This document shows, in pieces, positions 37,233 to 46,689 of a stretch of DNA of 54,866 bases. The stretch is from assembly GCA_934320845.1 (NCBI GenBank), contig CAKRFU010000020.1, positions 1 through 54,866 on the forward strand, read 5' to 3'. Source of the stretch: an uncultured Lachnospiraceae bacterium. Lineage in GTDB: Bacteria; Bacillota; Clostridia; Lachnospirales; Lachnospiraceae. The notes below the pieces were generated by a model that was not told where the DNA came from, did no database searches, and saw nothing but the letters and a program-made list of their open reading frames with translations. A program made the position numbers and the translations under genes. Positions within the stretch are counted from its first letter, which is position 1, and each line of letters begins with the position of its first letter.

Positions 37233-37376
37233 AAAAAAAGTCCATCGACACAACTCGATGGACTTGATATATCTCAACTCCTCTTATTGTTCGATTTCTC
37301 GCTTAGATTGGCACCTTCCTATATGGGGTTGCCGTGGTTTCACAGAGCCTTCACTCTCCGCCACTCGGAATAAGAG
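37233..37376 (-). promoter_or_regulatory. SAM-I (S-box) riboswitch with intrinsic terminator
   Basis: The minus-strand aptamer (37376-37281) has P1 CTCTTATT/AATAAGAG, the kink-turn side GAGTGGCGGAGAG, conserved TGAAACCACGGCAACC and GGTGCCAAT, all hallmarks of SAM-I. The expression platform is a terminator with 11-bp stem AAGTCCATCGA/TCGATGGACTT (37238-37265) and a T7 run. High SAM should favour termination before metK. Confidence 0.95.
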
Positions 37377-37403
37377 TATTATATTTTTTTCAAAAACATC
37401 TAT

Positions 37404-37432
37404 ATCATACAACACATATCATATATCGTCAA
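37404..37432 (-). promoter_or_regulatory. metK promoter
   Basis: On the minus strand TTGACG (37427-37432), 17 bp, TATGAT (37404-37409), about 28 nt upstream of riboswitch stem P1. Confidence 0.72.
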
Positions 37433-37459
37433 CAGTTATTCTGTATTTTTTACTTCTTC

Positions 37460-37519
37460 TTTTGACACCAACTAATGCCACAGATTGCTTCATTGCTATC
37501 TGCTTTTGACCCTTGCATC
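37460..37519. repeat. Dispersed GGGTCAAAA repeat, internally deleted copy C
   Basis: The left part TTTTGACACCAACTAATGCC-type sequence through CATTGCTAT and the right part CTGCTTTTGACCCTTGCATC match the 18610 element almost exactly, but about 125 bp of interior and the outermost left arm are missing. It lies between the metK and glucosaminidase promoters. Confidence 0.75.
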
Positions 37520-37581
37520 ATATAAAACAGAAAAATTGTACATATTTTTATAGATTATTTGTATTTCTTTTGTACATTTTT

Positions 37582-37610
37582 TTGCTTTTTTACTCATAAT
37601 ATGGTATACT
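37582..37610 (+). promoter_or_regulatory. Promoter of the secreted glucosaminidase gene
   Basis: TTGCTT (37582-37587), 17 bp, TATACT (37605-37610), 37 nt before the ATG and followed by AGGAGG. Confidence 0.65.
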
Positions 37611-37647
37611 CACTCATAAAATCAGTTAATTTATTTAGGAGGTAATT

Positions 37648-39057
37648 ATGCGTAAAGGACTATTTTCAAAAAACGGATTATGTAAGATAATTGTCACAAG
37701 TGCTGTTTTTGCTTTAGTTGCTGTAACAGTTCCAAGTCATATCAGTTCTCTGTCAGTAGTTCATGCAGATAGCGAAACCGCTAACCGTTCTGTTTCAATT
37801 CAGGAAATAGACACAAACAACTCTACAGATGACAGCGAGTCTGATTCAACAGAAAACGGCACACAAAATGATAATTCTGATTCAAACGCCGCAACAGACA
37901 CGACTAACACAAAAACAACAGGAAACGATAAAAATACCGAAAAAAATTCTTCCACAAAAAAGAAAAAAGATTCTGCTAAAACCGGTTCAAAAAAGAATAA
38001 TAAGCAGACTAAGACAACAGGCAAAAAAGCAGACGTTAAAAACAAAAAGAGAAATCAAAATAAGGAACCAAAACATTTTAAACCTATTATCGGAAAAACC
38101 GTGACTGTCACAATGGAACATATTCAGAAAAAATTGAACAAAATTTCTTCCAATATAAAGGAGACAAAACATAAAGAGTATCATACTAAAAAAGTTTTGA
38201 GTTCCAAGAAAAGACAGCTTTCATCAATCAATAAGTTAAAGACAGGTGTCAAAGAACAAAAAAATTGTGTTACGGTGTCAAATGTTTTTGAGCCTTCACA
38301 GTCACTCAAAACATATGCAAAACAATATGATTCATCTTTAAGTATCTATCTGACACAGGAAGTCGCATCGTCAGATACTGTAAAAACAGCTTCCGGATCT
38401 TCAATACTGCCTGATTTTAAAAAGATGTCTTCTTTGATGGATACCGAATCAATAAAGCACACTATAACTCACTCAAAAAAATATATTAAGTCTGATATAG
38501 TTAAAAATAAGGCAAAAATAAAAAACATACATAAAAAAATCAAAAGTCAGACAAAAGAGCAAAAAACAACTGCAAAATATGTTACTGTTTCAATAAATAC
38601 AAAAAACATATTTGAACCGTCAAATATCAGCACGAAAACTTTAAAAAAGGCTCTCGAGGGTACAAATCTTGAAGAGCTTGCTCCTGCCTTTGTAAAAGCC
38701 GAAAAAAAATACGGAATAAACGCCATTGCAATGACTTCAATCGCTGCTTTAGAGTCAGGCTGGGGCAAAAGCAAACGTGCAGTAAAAGACAATAACCTCA
38801 CCGGACTTGGCGTATACAGCGATACAGCAAAAGGAATAAATGCAGACACAAAAGAAAAAAACATCCTTATGACTGCCGAAAGACTGTCAACTCATTACAG
38901 CAGACCGGGACAGATGTTTTATCACGGCACAGGTTTTGATGGCGTAAACAAAAAATATTCAGCTTCAAAAACCTGGGGCTGGAAATGTGAAAATATTGCT
39001 TTCCGTATTATGAATAAGATAGCAAACCCCGGACTTGATTCACTTAGTACAATGTAA
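37648..39057 (+). CDS. Secreted glucosaminidase-domain cell-wall hydrolase
   Basis: 469 aa. Signal peptide (1-41, ending HADS), then a long Asn/Asp/Ser/Thr region (42-100) turning Lys-rich (100-145), a helical Lys-rich middle with two similar segments (TVSNVFEPSQSLKTYAKQ and KNIFEPSNISTKTLKKAL), and a C-terminal glucosaminidase domain (about 345-465): EKKYGINAIAMTSIAALESG with catalytic-type Glu, NLTGLGVY and ERLSTHYSRPGQMFYHGTG. It likely cleaves peptidoglycan glycan strands. The basic repeats may bind wall polymers. AGGAGG lies 7 nt upstream. The histidine-kinase gene follows by 76 nt. Confidence 0.88.
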   Translation: MRKGLFSKNGLCKIIVTSAVFALVAVTVPSHISSLSVVHADSETANRSVSIQEIDTNNSTDDSESDSTENGTQNDNSDSNAATDTTNTKTTGNDKNTEKNSSTKKKKDSAKTGSKKNNKQTKTTGKKADVKNKKRNQNKEPKHFKPIIGKTVTVTMEHIQKKLNKISSNIKETKHKEYHTKKVLSSKKRQLSSINKLKTGVKEQKNCVTVSNVFEPSQSLKTYAKQYDSSLSIYLTQEVASSDTVKTASGSSILPDFKKMSSLMDTESIKHTITHSKKYIKSDIVKNKAKIKNIHKKIKSQTKEQKTTAKYVTVSINTKNIFEPSNISTKTLKKALEGTNLEELAPAFVKAEKKYGINAIAMTSIAALESGWGKSKRAVKDNNLTGLGVYSDTAKGINADTKEKNILMTAERLSTHYSRPGQMFYHGTGFDGVNKKYSASKTWGWKCENIAFRIMNKIANPGLDSLSTM

Positions 39058-39133
39058 ATTAAATCTTTATTGACCAAGCTAAAAACAATATGGAAACGTT
39101 TTACAAAAGCACTTAAAAAATAGGGAGATGTGT

Positions 39134-41638
39134 ATGAAAAAATTCAGAAAATTTATATGGGCAGCTCTTGCAATCGAAATTATTGTCCTTATAGTTATTA
39201 TCGTTAATTCAAACGTTGATAATATGACTCTTTCAAAAGGCAGGATAGATAATTTTAACATCGGCTGGACTATCACAAGAGAAGATGGTTCTTCCTCAAA
39301 AATAAAATCACTTCCTTATAGTGAAAAATCCAAAGCAGGCGAGAAAATCGTATTGAGTAATACCATCCCGAAAAAATACAGCGGCATGACAATGTCATTT
39401 TTATCTGCCGACAAACAGATTCGTGTGACTATCGACGGTAAACAGGTCTATGAATTTGGTATGAATGACTCCAGACCATTTGGAAAAACTCCCGGAAGCG
39501 TCACCAACTTTGTCGATATTCCCGAACATCTGTCAGAAGGAAAAATCGAGATTGAAATGATGTCTCCATATGATAATTATGCCTCAAATATTACGGGTAT
39601 AACTATATCAAAAAGAGATACTTCCATATTAAATCTGTTAAAATCAAATCTCGGTAATTTTGCCATGTGCATAATCATACTTGCGTGCGGCATAACACTT
39701 TTTATGCTTGCTTTTATACAGGCATTTTCAAGACAGACAAAAGATGGTATAAGCTATCTCGGTTTTATGTGCATATTCGGTACAATCTACTTTTCGATTG
39801 AGACAAAATCGTTAAGTGTATTTTATGGAAATCAGACGCTTTATTCAAATCTTGTCTTTCTTGTACTTATGCTCTGGCCTGTATTTATGCAGATGTATTA
39901 TATAAACAACCTCGAAGAAAAATTTAAAAAAATATTTTATGTACTTTTCTTCCTGACACTCACCAATGTAGCATGCCAGATTACATTACAGATTCTTAGA
40001 ATATTTGATTTCATGAACATGGCATTCATATCTCATATCCTTATATTCATATCAGGAATGGCAATACTTTTCTCACTCATATGTACAGTCCGCAAATCAA
40101 AGGATAAACTCCTTATCATAGAATTTTTGGGAATGTTATTTTTCATAGGCGGCAGTGCCCTTGACCTCATTCGTACATACACAATTCATATCGGAGACTT
40201 CGGAAAATTCAGCCGTTTTGGAATGACTGTTTTCTCCCTTCTTATGGTATTTGTACATATACTAAAAGTTATACGCGGATACAGCGCAAGTATAGCCGAA
40301 AATGCGCGCCATATGGAAATGGAAGTACAAATGATTGAAGAAAAAAATCAGGAACTTATGATTGCAAATGAAGAAGCTGAGAAAGCAAAAACTGATGCGA
40401 TAGCAGCCGCCAATGCAAAGAGTGTCTTTCTTGCAAATATGTCTCATGAGATTAGAACTCCCATAAATGCCATTCTCGGAATGGATACAATGATACTGCG
40501 TGAATGCAATGATAACGAAATTCTTGAATATGCCGGCAATATCCAGTCAGCAAGCCAGACACTTTTGTCGCTTATAAATGATATTCTTGATTTCTCTAAA
40601 ATAGAAACCGGAAAGCTTGAACTTGTTGTGGGTGACTATGCACTATCTTCTCTCATAAATGATGTGTATCATATGCTTATCGGTAAAGCAAAAGAAAAGG
40701 GACTTGCACTAAATGTTGAGAGTGACAAAAATCTTCCTGCAAAATTGTATGGTGACGAAGTGCGGATACGCCAAATAATTGTCAATATATTGAACAATGC
40801 CATAAAATACACAAAAAAAGGTTCTGTGACATTAACAGTCGGCATGTCTGAACTAAAGCTGTCAGATACTCCTGACCATTCAAATGACAGCAAGTCAGAC
40901 GATATAACAGACAAAAATACTATTATAACTTTCCGCATAGCCGATACGGGAATCGGAATTAAAAATGAAAATATAGCGCATCTTTTTGATTCATTTTCCC
41001 GATTTGATGAAGAAAAAAATAAGTATATCGAGGGTACAGGTCTTGGTCTTGCGATAACAAAACAGCTTGTTGACCTTATGAACGGAGAAATTTTTGTCAC
41101 AAGTGAGTATGGCAAAGGCTCTGTCTTTACCGTAAGTATTCCTCAAAAAATTGTTTCCGACTTAAAAATAGGCGATATTTCAGAAAAATACAATGAGGCA
41201 TCAAATAAAAAGAAGAAAAAAGCGACATTTACAGCACCTGATGCAAACGTGCTTGTAGTTGATGATGTAAAAATGAATATAAATGTATTCAAGGCATTAC
41301 TTAAACGCACTGAAATCAACGTCGATTCTGCAATGTCAGGCTCAGAAGCTCTTGACATGATTAAAGAAAAGAAATACGACATCATCTTTTTAGACCATAT
41401 GATGCCCGATATGGATGGTATTGAAACCTATCAAAATATGAAAATGCTTGAAGATAATCCTAATAAGGATACAACTGTTGTCATGCTCACAGCCAATGCA
41501 ATAATGGGAGCTAAAGAAGAATATCTCGGCATAGGATTCAGTGATTATCTAAGCAAACCAGTACAGGCGCCAAAACTTGAAGCAATGATACTTAAATATC
41601 TGCCTGAAGAACTTGTGACTAAAGTTAAAGACGCTTAA
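39134..41638 (+). CDS. Hybrid sensor histidine kinase with multi-TM sensor and receiver domain
   Basis: 834 aa from ATG 39134, 6 nt after GGGAG (the ATG at 39128 abuts that site). Layout: TM1 (about 8-26); an extracellular beta-rich domain (about 30-165) like 7TMR-DISM sensors; a cluster of about seven hydrophobic segments (175-380); a coiled coil; HisKA MSHEIRTP with phospho-acceptor His438; HATPase_c (FRIADTGIGI, EGTGLGLAIT); and a receiver domain with Asp754 in FLDHMMPDMDG. No separate response regulator or Hpt gene is adjacent, so the output is unknown. Confidence 0.92.
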   Translation: MKKFRKFIWAALAIEIIVLIVIIVNSNVDNMTLSKGRIDNFNIGWTITREDGSSSKIKSLPYSEKSKAGEKIVLSNTIPKKYSGMTMSFLSADKQIRVTIDGKQVYEFGMNDSRPFGKTPGSVTNFVDIPEHLSEGKIEIEMMSPYDNYASNITGITISKRDTSILNLLKSNLGNFAMCIIILACGITLFMLAFIQAFSRQTKDGISYLGFMCIFGTIYFSIETKSLSVFYGNQTLYSNLVFLVLMLWPVFMQMYYINNLEEKFKKIFYVLFFLTLTNVACQITLQILRIFDFMNMAFISHILIFISGMAILFSLICTVRKSKDKLLIIEFLGMLFFIGGSALDLIRTYTIHIGDFGKFSRFGMTVFSLLMVFVHILKVIRGYSASIAENARHMEMEVQMIEEKNQELMIANEEAEKAKTDAIAAANAKSVFLANMSHEIRTPINAILGMDTMILRECNDNEILEYAGNIQSASQTLLSLINDILDFSKIETGKLELVVGDYALSSLINDVYHMLIGKAKEKGLALNVESDKNLPAKLYGDEVRIRQIIVNILNNAIKYTKKGSVTLTVGMSELKLSDTPDHSNDSKSDDITDKNTIITFRIADTGIGIKNENIAHLFDSFSRFDEEKNKYIEGTGLGLAITKQLVDLMNGEIFVTSEYGKGSVFTVSIPQKIVSDLKIGDISEKYNEASNKKKKKATFTAPDANVLVVDDVKMNINVFKALLKRTEINVDSAMSGSEALDMIKEKKYDIIFLDHMMPDMDGIETYQNMKMLEDNPNKDTTVVMLTANAIMGAKEEYLGIGFSDYLSKPVQAPKLEAMILKYLPEELVTKVKDA

Positions 41639-41691
41639 CTAAGTAAACAGACGGCTTATCGGTGTGAGCATTGAATAATAGGAGGAGTAAA

Positions 41692-43578
41692 ATGAAAGAA
41701 AACGGTACATCATGTCGGGAACTGTATACTGACTGGGGAAAGAATATAGATACTGATAATGTTTTAAACGAATATCCAAGACCCCTTTTAAAACGTGACA
41801 GCTATATAAATTTAAACGGGATATGGAAATACGCTTTCACTTCCGTACATAAAAAACCTAAAAATTTTGATGGTGATATTCTTGTGCCTTTTTCACCGGA
41901 AGCTCCTCTTTCAGGTGTAAACAGACAGCTTAAACCAGACGAATATCTGTGGTATGAAAGAACTGTTAAATATGACAGCAAAAAACTTTCTGGAACACGC
42001 CTTATACTTCACTTTGGAGCTGTTGACCAGATATGTACTGTATATATAAATGGCATAAAAACCTGTTCACACACGGGAGGCTATCTTCCATTTGACACTG
42101 ACATAACAGGTATTTTAAAAAATAACACCGAAAAAAAATCTTTCACAATTACTGTATGTGTAAAAGATTTTTCAGATACATCATATCATGCAAGAGGAAA
42201 ACAGTCACTAAATCCCAATGGAATGTTCTATACAGCACAGAGTGGTATATGGCAGACTGTATGGCTTGAGTATGTTCCCAAAAACTATATCAGAAAAATA
42301 ATCACAGAACCTGACCTTGACAAAAAAGTATTGCGCATAAAGGCTGTAACAAATTCCAGACAAAGCAGAGATAAAAATAACAATAAACTTAAATACAAAT
42401 CAACAAAAACAACTGAAATTAGAATCTGTATCAACAATCCGGAAACGTATGCAGACATTCATGTTGATAATAATTCAGCAAAAGATGTCCGCATAAAGGA
42501 AATCCACTCAAAAAAACACTGCATACCATTTACATACTATGGAATAAGCGACACATATATCGAAATCCCTCTAAACGAACTCGATATAAAAGCATGGACA
42601 CCTGACACGCCCTATCTTTACACTTTTTCAATTGATATGAATGATGACCATGTTGAAAGTTACTTTGCCCTGCGTACATTCACCATTGAAAAAGACATCA
42701 ATAACATTCCGCGCATTTGTTTAAACCACAAACCGCTGTTCCAAAAAGGTGTTTTAGACCAGGGGTACTGGCCTGACGGACTTTACACTGCCCCATCCGA
42801 CAAAGCACTTATATATGATATAAAAACAATGAAATCACTCGGTTTTAATATGCTCAGAAAACATATCAAAATAGAAAGTGAACGCTGGTATTATCACTGT
42901 GACAGACTCGGCATGATTGTATGGCAGGATATGGTAAACGGAGGTTCACACTATAAATCATGGTTTGTAACTTACCTTGCCACCTTTATGAGTATCTTCG
43001 ATATTTCATGCAGTGACAAAATGACTTATCTTTTTGCCAGAAAATCATCTAACGAAAAAAAAGAATTTATCAGAGAAACTTTACAGACTGTAAGGACACT
43101 CTCAAACCACCCTTCAATCGCCACATGGGTTATATTTAATGAAGGCTGGGGACAGTTTGATACAAACCGTATTACAAAGCTTGTCAGAAAAGCTGATAAA
43201 ACAAGACTTATAGACCAGGCAAGCGGCTGGTTTGACCAGGGAATGGGCGATATTAAAAGCATACACAATTACTTTTTCCCACTCCGCCTTTTTAAGAAAG
43301 ACAAACGAGCATACGCACTCACTGAATTTGGCGGTTATATACAAATAATAAAGCACCACAACCTTGCACATAAGTGCTACGGCTATGGTGCCTGCAAAAA
43401 TTCCGCCCATTTAAAGAAGCGTTATATAAAAAGAGAAAATGAAATTTCTGCCCTGATACCATCCGGATTGTGTGCAAGTATTTACACACAGCTCTCAGAT
43501 GTAGAAAATGAACTAAACGGTATCCTCACTTACGACAGGGCTGTCAATAAATTTAAATTTGATTTTCATAAGCACTGA
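41692..43578 (+). CDS. Glycoside hydrolase family 2 protein
   Basis: 628 aa from ATG 41692 (GGAGG 6 nt upstream). GH2 sugar-binding sandwich (YINLNGIWKYAF, LHFGAVDQICTVYINGIK), an immunoglobulin-like middle and TIM barrel. Acid/base is Glu484 in IFNEGWGQFD and nucleophile Glu545 in TEFGGY; GFNMLRKHIKIESERWYYHC is a conserved barrel strand. No signal peptide, so probably intracellular beta-galactosidase, beta-glucuronidase or a related activity; the substrate is not resolved. Its last 66 bp overlap the 3' end of the convergent YibE/F gene. Confidence 0.9.
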   Translation: MKENGTSCRELYTDWGKNIDTDNVLNEYPRPLLKRDSYINLNGIWKYAFTSVHKKPKNFDGDILVPFSPEAPLSGVNRQLKPDEYLWYERTVKYDSKKLSGTRLILHFGAVDQICTVYINGIKTCSHTGGYLPFDTDITGILKNNTEKKSFTITVCVKDFSDTSYHARGKQSLNPNGMFYTAQSGIWQTVWLEYVPKNYIRKIITEPDLDKKVLRIKAVTNSRQSRDKNNNKLKYKSTKTTEIRICINNPETYADIHVDNNSAKDVRIKEIHSKKHCIPFTYYGISDTYIEIPLNELDIKAWTPDTPYLYTFSIDMNDDHVESYFALRTFTIEKDINNIPRICLNHKPLFQKGVLDQGYWPDGLYTAPSDKALIYDIKTMKSLGFNMLRKHIKIESERWYYHCDRLGMIVWQDMVNGGSHYKSWFVTYLATFMSIFDISCSDKMTYLFARKSSNEKKEFIRETLQTVRTLSNHPSIATWVIFNEGWGQFDTNRITKLVRKADKTRLIDQASGWFDQGMGDIKSIHNYFFPLRLFKKDKRAYALTEFGGYIQIIKHHNLAHKCYGYGACKNSAHLKKRYIKRENEISALIPSGLCASIYTQLSDVENELNGILTYDRAVNKFKFDFHKH

Positions 43579-44676
43579 GGCAAACAATGACACAAGCGGA
43601 ACCGTAAGTATAATTCCTATACTTCCTGCAATTCCTCTCATAAGCTCTATGCCTATCGTATACGAATTTACAATTTGTAAATACGGTAGGTTATAGGCAT
43701 AATCAAGTAAAAGTTCACTAAGCGAGCCGCCTGCAAAAGCAAGTATCAATGTATTTGCCATCGTACCCATCATGTCTTTTCCTACATTCATACCTCTTTT
43801 AAACAATTCACCCGTATTCAATTCAGGATTTACATCATGTATTTCAGTAATTGTCGATGCAACAGATAACCCCACATCCATAACCGCACCAAGTGACGAT
43901 ATTAAAATCCCTGCAAACAGCAAATCTCCTATTTTTATATTCGTACAATTTGCAACAGATACAAGATTGTCTATATTACTTACATTGTATCCTGATATAC
44001 CTGATATTTTGCCAAAAAGCCATGCTGCAATTCCTGATATTATAACTCCCGATATTGTTCCTAAAATAGCCGCAAGAGATTTTCTTGTGTAACCTGTCAG
44101 CACAAATATTGTTATTATTGTAGTCAGAATAACAGTTATAACTGCTGCATTAACAGGGCTCATGCCTCTATATATCGCCGGGAACAAATACAGCAAAACA
44201 AGTATAAATGTAATCACAAGACCTATTACAGCTTTTAGACCGTTCTTTCCGCCTACAATACACAACAACAGGAAAAATAAACCGATAAAGCCATATATAA
44301 ACGGTTCTCTGTTAAGACTATAAACGGATGTAACTGTCACCTCTCCTGATTGATTTGTGAGTGTAACCACTTTCAATCCCTTATAACATGTCGCTCCGTA
44401 AAGACTGCCGTTCGTGCTTACAGCCTTAACAACCTTACCTTTTCTTTTTCCACTCAGAAACTTTACTTTCACCTCCTGATTTCCAACCCTGCTTCCGTTC
44501 TCCTGAAGGTTATCCGTTATCACTTCCGTGACAACGGCTTTTTCAAATTCCTGAGATTTGTTTGACACAAGGTCAACCTTTTTAACATCACTCCATTTTG
44601 CAAGAAATATGCCAAGCAATACCAGAAAAAGTACGGGTATAAGATATTTTATAACCTTTAACGGTTTAATTTTCAT
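43513..44676 (-). CDS. YibE/F-family membrane protein
   Basis: 387 aa. One N-terminal helix (about 9-27), an extracytoplasmic beta-rich domain (30-120; VKVKFLSGKRKGKVVKAVST) and seven to eight membrane helices (125-375) with FIYGFIGLFFLLLCIVGGKNG and GDLLFAGILISSLGAVMDVG, characteristic of YibE/F. Biochemical function is unknown. It starts 24 nt after the phosphatase gene with GGAGG upstream, so the two are likely one operon. Its 3' end overlaps the convergent GH2 gene by 66 bp. Confidence 0.9.
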   Translation of the reverse strand: MKIKPLKVIKYLIPVLFLVLLGIFLAKWSDVKKVDLVSNKSQEFEKAVVTEVITDNLQENGSRVGNQEVKVKFLSGKRKGKVVKAVSTNGSLYGATCYKGLKVVTLTNQSGEVTVTSVYSLNREPFIYGFIGLFFLLLCIVGGKNGLKAVIGLVITFILVLLYLFPAIYRGMSPVNAAVITVILTTIITIFVLTGYTRKSLAAILGTISGVIISGIAAWLFGKISGISGYNVSNIDNLVSVANCTNIKIGDLLFAGILISSLGAVMDVGLSVASTITEIHDVNPELNTGELFKRGMNVGKDMMGTMANTLILAFAGGSLSELLLDYAYNLPYLQIVNSYTIGIELMRGIAGSIGIILTVPLVSLFASVLMKIKFKFIDSPVVSEDTV

Positions 44677-44700
44677 TTACTTTGTGCCTCCGGTTTCTTA

Positions 44701-46524
44701 TTATTTTACCACAATCTTACATGCAGCCTTCTTTGTGCCTGATTTTGCAGTAATAGTTGCCTTTCCTGCTTTCTTTGCAGTTACAACACCTTTTGCATTT
44801 ACTGTAGCAACCTTTGTATTTGAAGAAGTAAATGTTACATTTTTGTCTGTTGCATTTGAAGGGGCAACTGTTGCTTTAAGCGTAACTTTTTTGCCTTTAG
44901 CTAAAGTAACCTTTGTCTTGTTAAGCTTAATGCTCTTTACTGCTACATTATCCTTTGTTGTATCATCTTTCTTATCTTCTGCCTTTTTTGTGATTGTGAA
45001 TGAATTATCAATCTTATCACCCGTATTCACATCATATGTATTTATAGTAAATGAGTCGCTTGTAACATTTACAACTGAATATGTCGGTGTCCATGTCTGA
45101 CTTCTGTCGGCAATATAATCCTGCTGTGTTGAAATAAGATTATAATACTTACTTCCTGTTGCAGAGTTAGCTTCCATATAAAGTACACCCTCAGGATTAT
45201 TTATTGTACCCTGTGTCTTATCTACAATTTTATAGCAAAGATTCTGGTTTAAATATTCCTGCTTAGATGAAAGTGCGGCACTGTCGTCTGTTTTTCCATC
45301 TTTTATATTGAGATATTCATCTTTTACATTGTCTTTTGTGTATGCTGTATGTGCATTTCCGTCACTTGTAAGCATATAACTTCGTGAATATGTATGGTCA
45401 TGTCCCTGAAGAACAACATCAATGTCGTATTTGTCGAGAAGTGTTGTAAGCTGTGTACGAAGTACAATACCGTCTGAATCTGAATGGTCATAACCTGAAC
45501 CGTAAATGTCATGATGGAATGTTACAATCTTCCACTTTGCATTTGGAGCTGCCTGTTCAGCCTTCTTGATAAGTGCTTCATGGTCTGCACAATTGTAATT
45601 GTTTGTGTTTAAAACAATAAATAATGCATCTCCATATGTGTAATAATAATCATTTCCGGCAGGAGTTGCATTCTGTTCTTCTGTATATGCATTTGGTACA
45701 TTGAAATGATTCTGATAGTTTGCGAATTTAGAATCGTGATTACCTATAGTTGGTGCAACCGGAACATTTGAAAGAACATCTGCTGAAAGAAATCCTGCAT
45801 ACTCGCATTCCTGTCCGTTGTCATCACCTGTATTATTTATCTGATCTCCTGCTGACACAATAAAATCAACATCTGAATGGTCGCTTATTGCTGCTGTAAG
45901 AGTCTTGTTCCAACTGAACGCATCATTTCTGGCAGCAATATCTGCTGACTGCGCTTCTGAACTTTCAGTCGGTGTCTGACCTTTAGATGCACCAATCTGT
46001 GGGTCTCCAACATAGAGGAAACTGAAGTTTGATGTATCACCTGTCTTAAATTTTTTAACTGATGTCCACTTTCCGTCAATAAGACGCTGATAATAATAAG
46101 TTGTATTTTCCTTTAAATCTGTTATTGTAACTTTGTTTGCATAATATGTTACATCATCAATTTTTTTGTATTCTTTAGATGTTCCTGTAAACTCTTTATA
46201 ATTTTCTGAATATGTATTACTTCCGTTCACTTCTGTTGTTTTTGACATATCAACATTTGTTGATATGCGAACCTTTGCTTCATCTGCTGTCTTTGAATAC
46301 CATGCATAATTCATCTTTGTTGCATCTGCACCCGGCACCATAGAAACTTTTTCATAATCTGTCTTAATTGTTTCCCATTTTGTTTTCCACTGTGACCATT
46401 CGTCAGAAATTGCTTTCTTTCCTGAATTGTCATTCCAATGCTCTGTTGCCGCAAAACCTGTTACTGCCATTGTACCTGCAAGACAGGCTGCTGCCGCTGA
46501 CATAAATAATCTTGATTTTCTCAT
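44701..46524 (-). CDS. Secreted purple-acid-phosphatase-like metallophosphoesterase with Big_2 domain
   Basis: 607 aa from ATG 46524 (AAGGAGG 6 nt upstream). Signal peptide (1-26), N-terminal fibronectin-like PAP domain (about 62-165), calcineurin-type catalytic domain with metal ligands in YVGDPQIG (Asp174), SAGDQINNTG (Asp227), GNHD (Asn262/His263), FHHDIYGSG and QGHDHTYSRSY, and a C-terminal Big_2 domain (about 525-607; TVAPSNATDKNVTFTSSNTK) that may hold it at the cell surface. Likely releases phosphate from organic esters outside the cell. A short palindrome CATGTA/TACATG lies at 46555-46573. Confidence 0.92.
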   Translation of the reverse strand: MRKSRLFMSAAAACLAGTMAVTGFAATEHWNDNSGKKAISDEWSQWKTKWETIKTDYEKVSMVPGADATKMNYAWYSKTADEAKVRISTNVDMSKTTEVNGSNTYSENYKEFTGTSKEYKKIDDVTYYANKVTITDLKENTTYYYQRLIDGKWTSVKKFKTGDTSNFSFLYVGDPQIGASKGQTPTESSEAQSADIAARNDAFSWNKTLTAAISDHSDVDFIVSAGDQINNTGDDNGQECEYAGFLSADVLSNVPVAPTIGNHDSKFANYQNHFNVPNAYTEEQNATPAGNDYYYTYGDALFIVLNTNNYNCADHEALIKKAEQAAPNAKWKIVTFHHDIYGSGYDHSDSDGIVLRTQLTTLLDKYDIDVVLQGHDHTYSRSYMLTSDGNAHTAYTKDNVKDEYLNIKDGKTDDSAALSSKQEYLNQNLCYKIVDKTQGTINNPEGVLYMEANSATGSKYYNLISTQQDYIADRSQTWTPTYSVVNVTSDSFTINTYDVNTGDKIDNSFTITKKAEDKKDDTTKDNVAVKSIKLNKTKVTLAKGKKVTLKATVAPSNATDKNVTFTSSNTKVATVNAKGVVTAKKAGKATITAKSGTKKAACKIVVK

Positions 46525-46689
46525 GATTTGCCTCCTTATGTTGTCTTTTATTATCATGTATTTCCTTTACATGACAGATACTAACACAAGGTTGTAAATC
46601 ACAAATCATAATATAGTAAAATAAAAGTAAAATATTTTAAGTTTAATAATTTTAATACCGTTAATAATTTTAAAAACTTTAATTATAAG

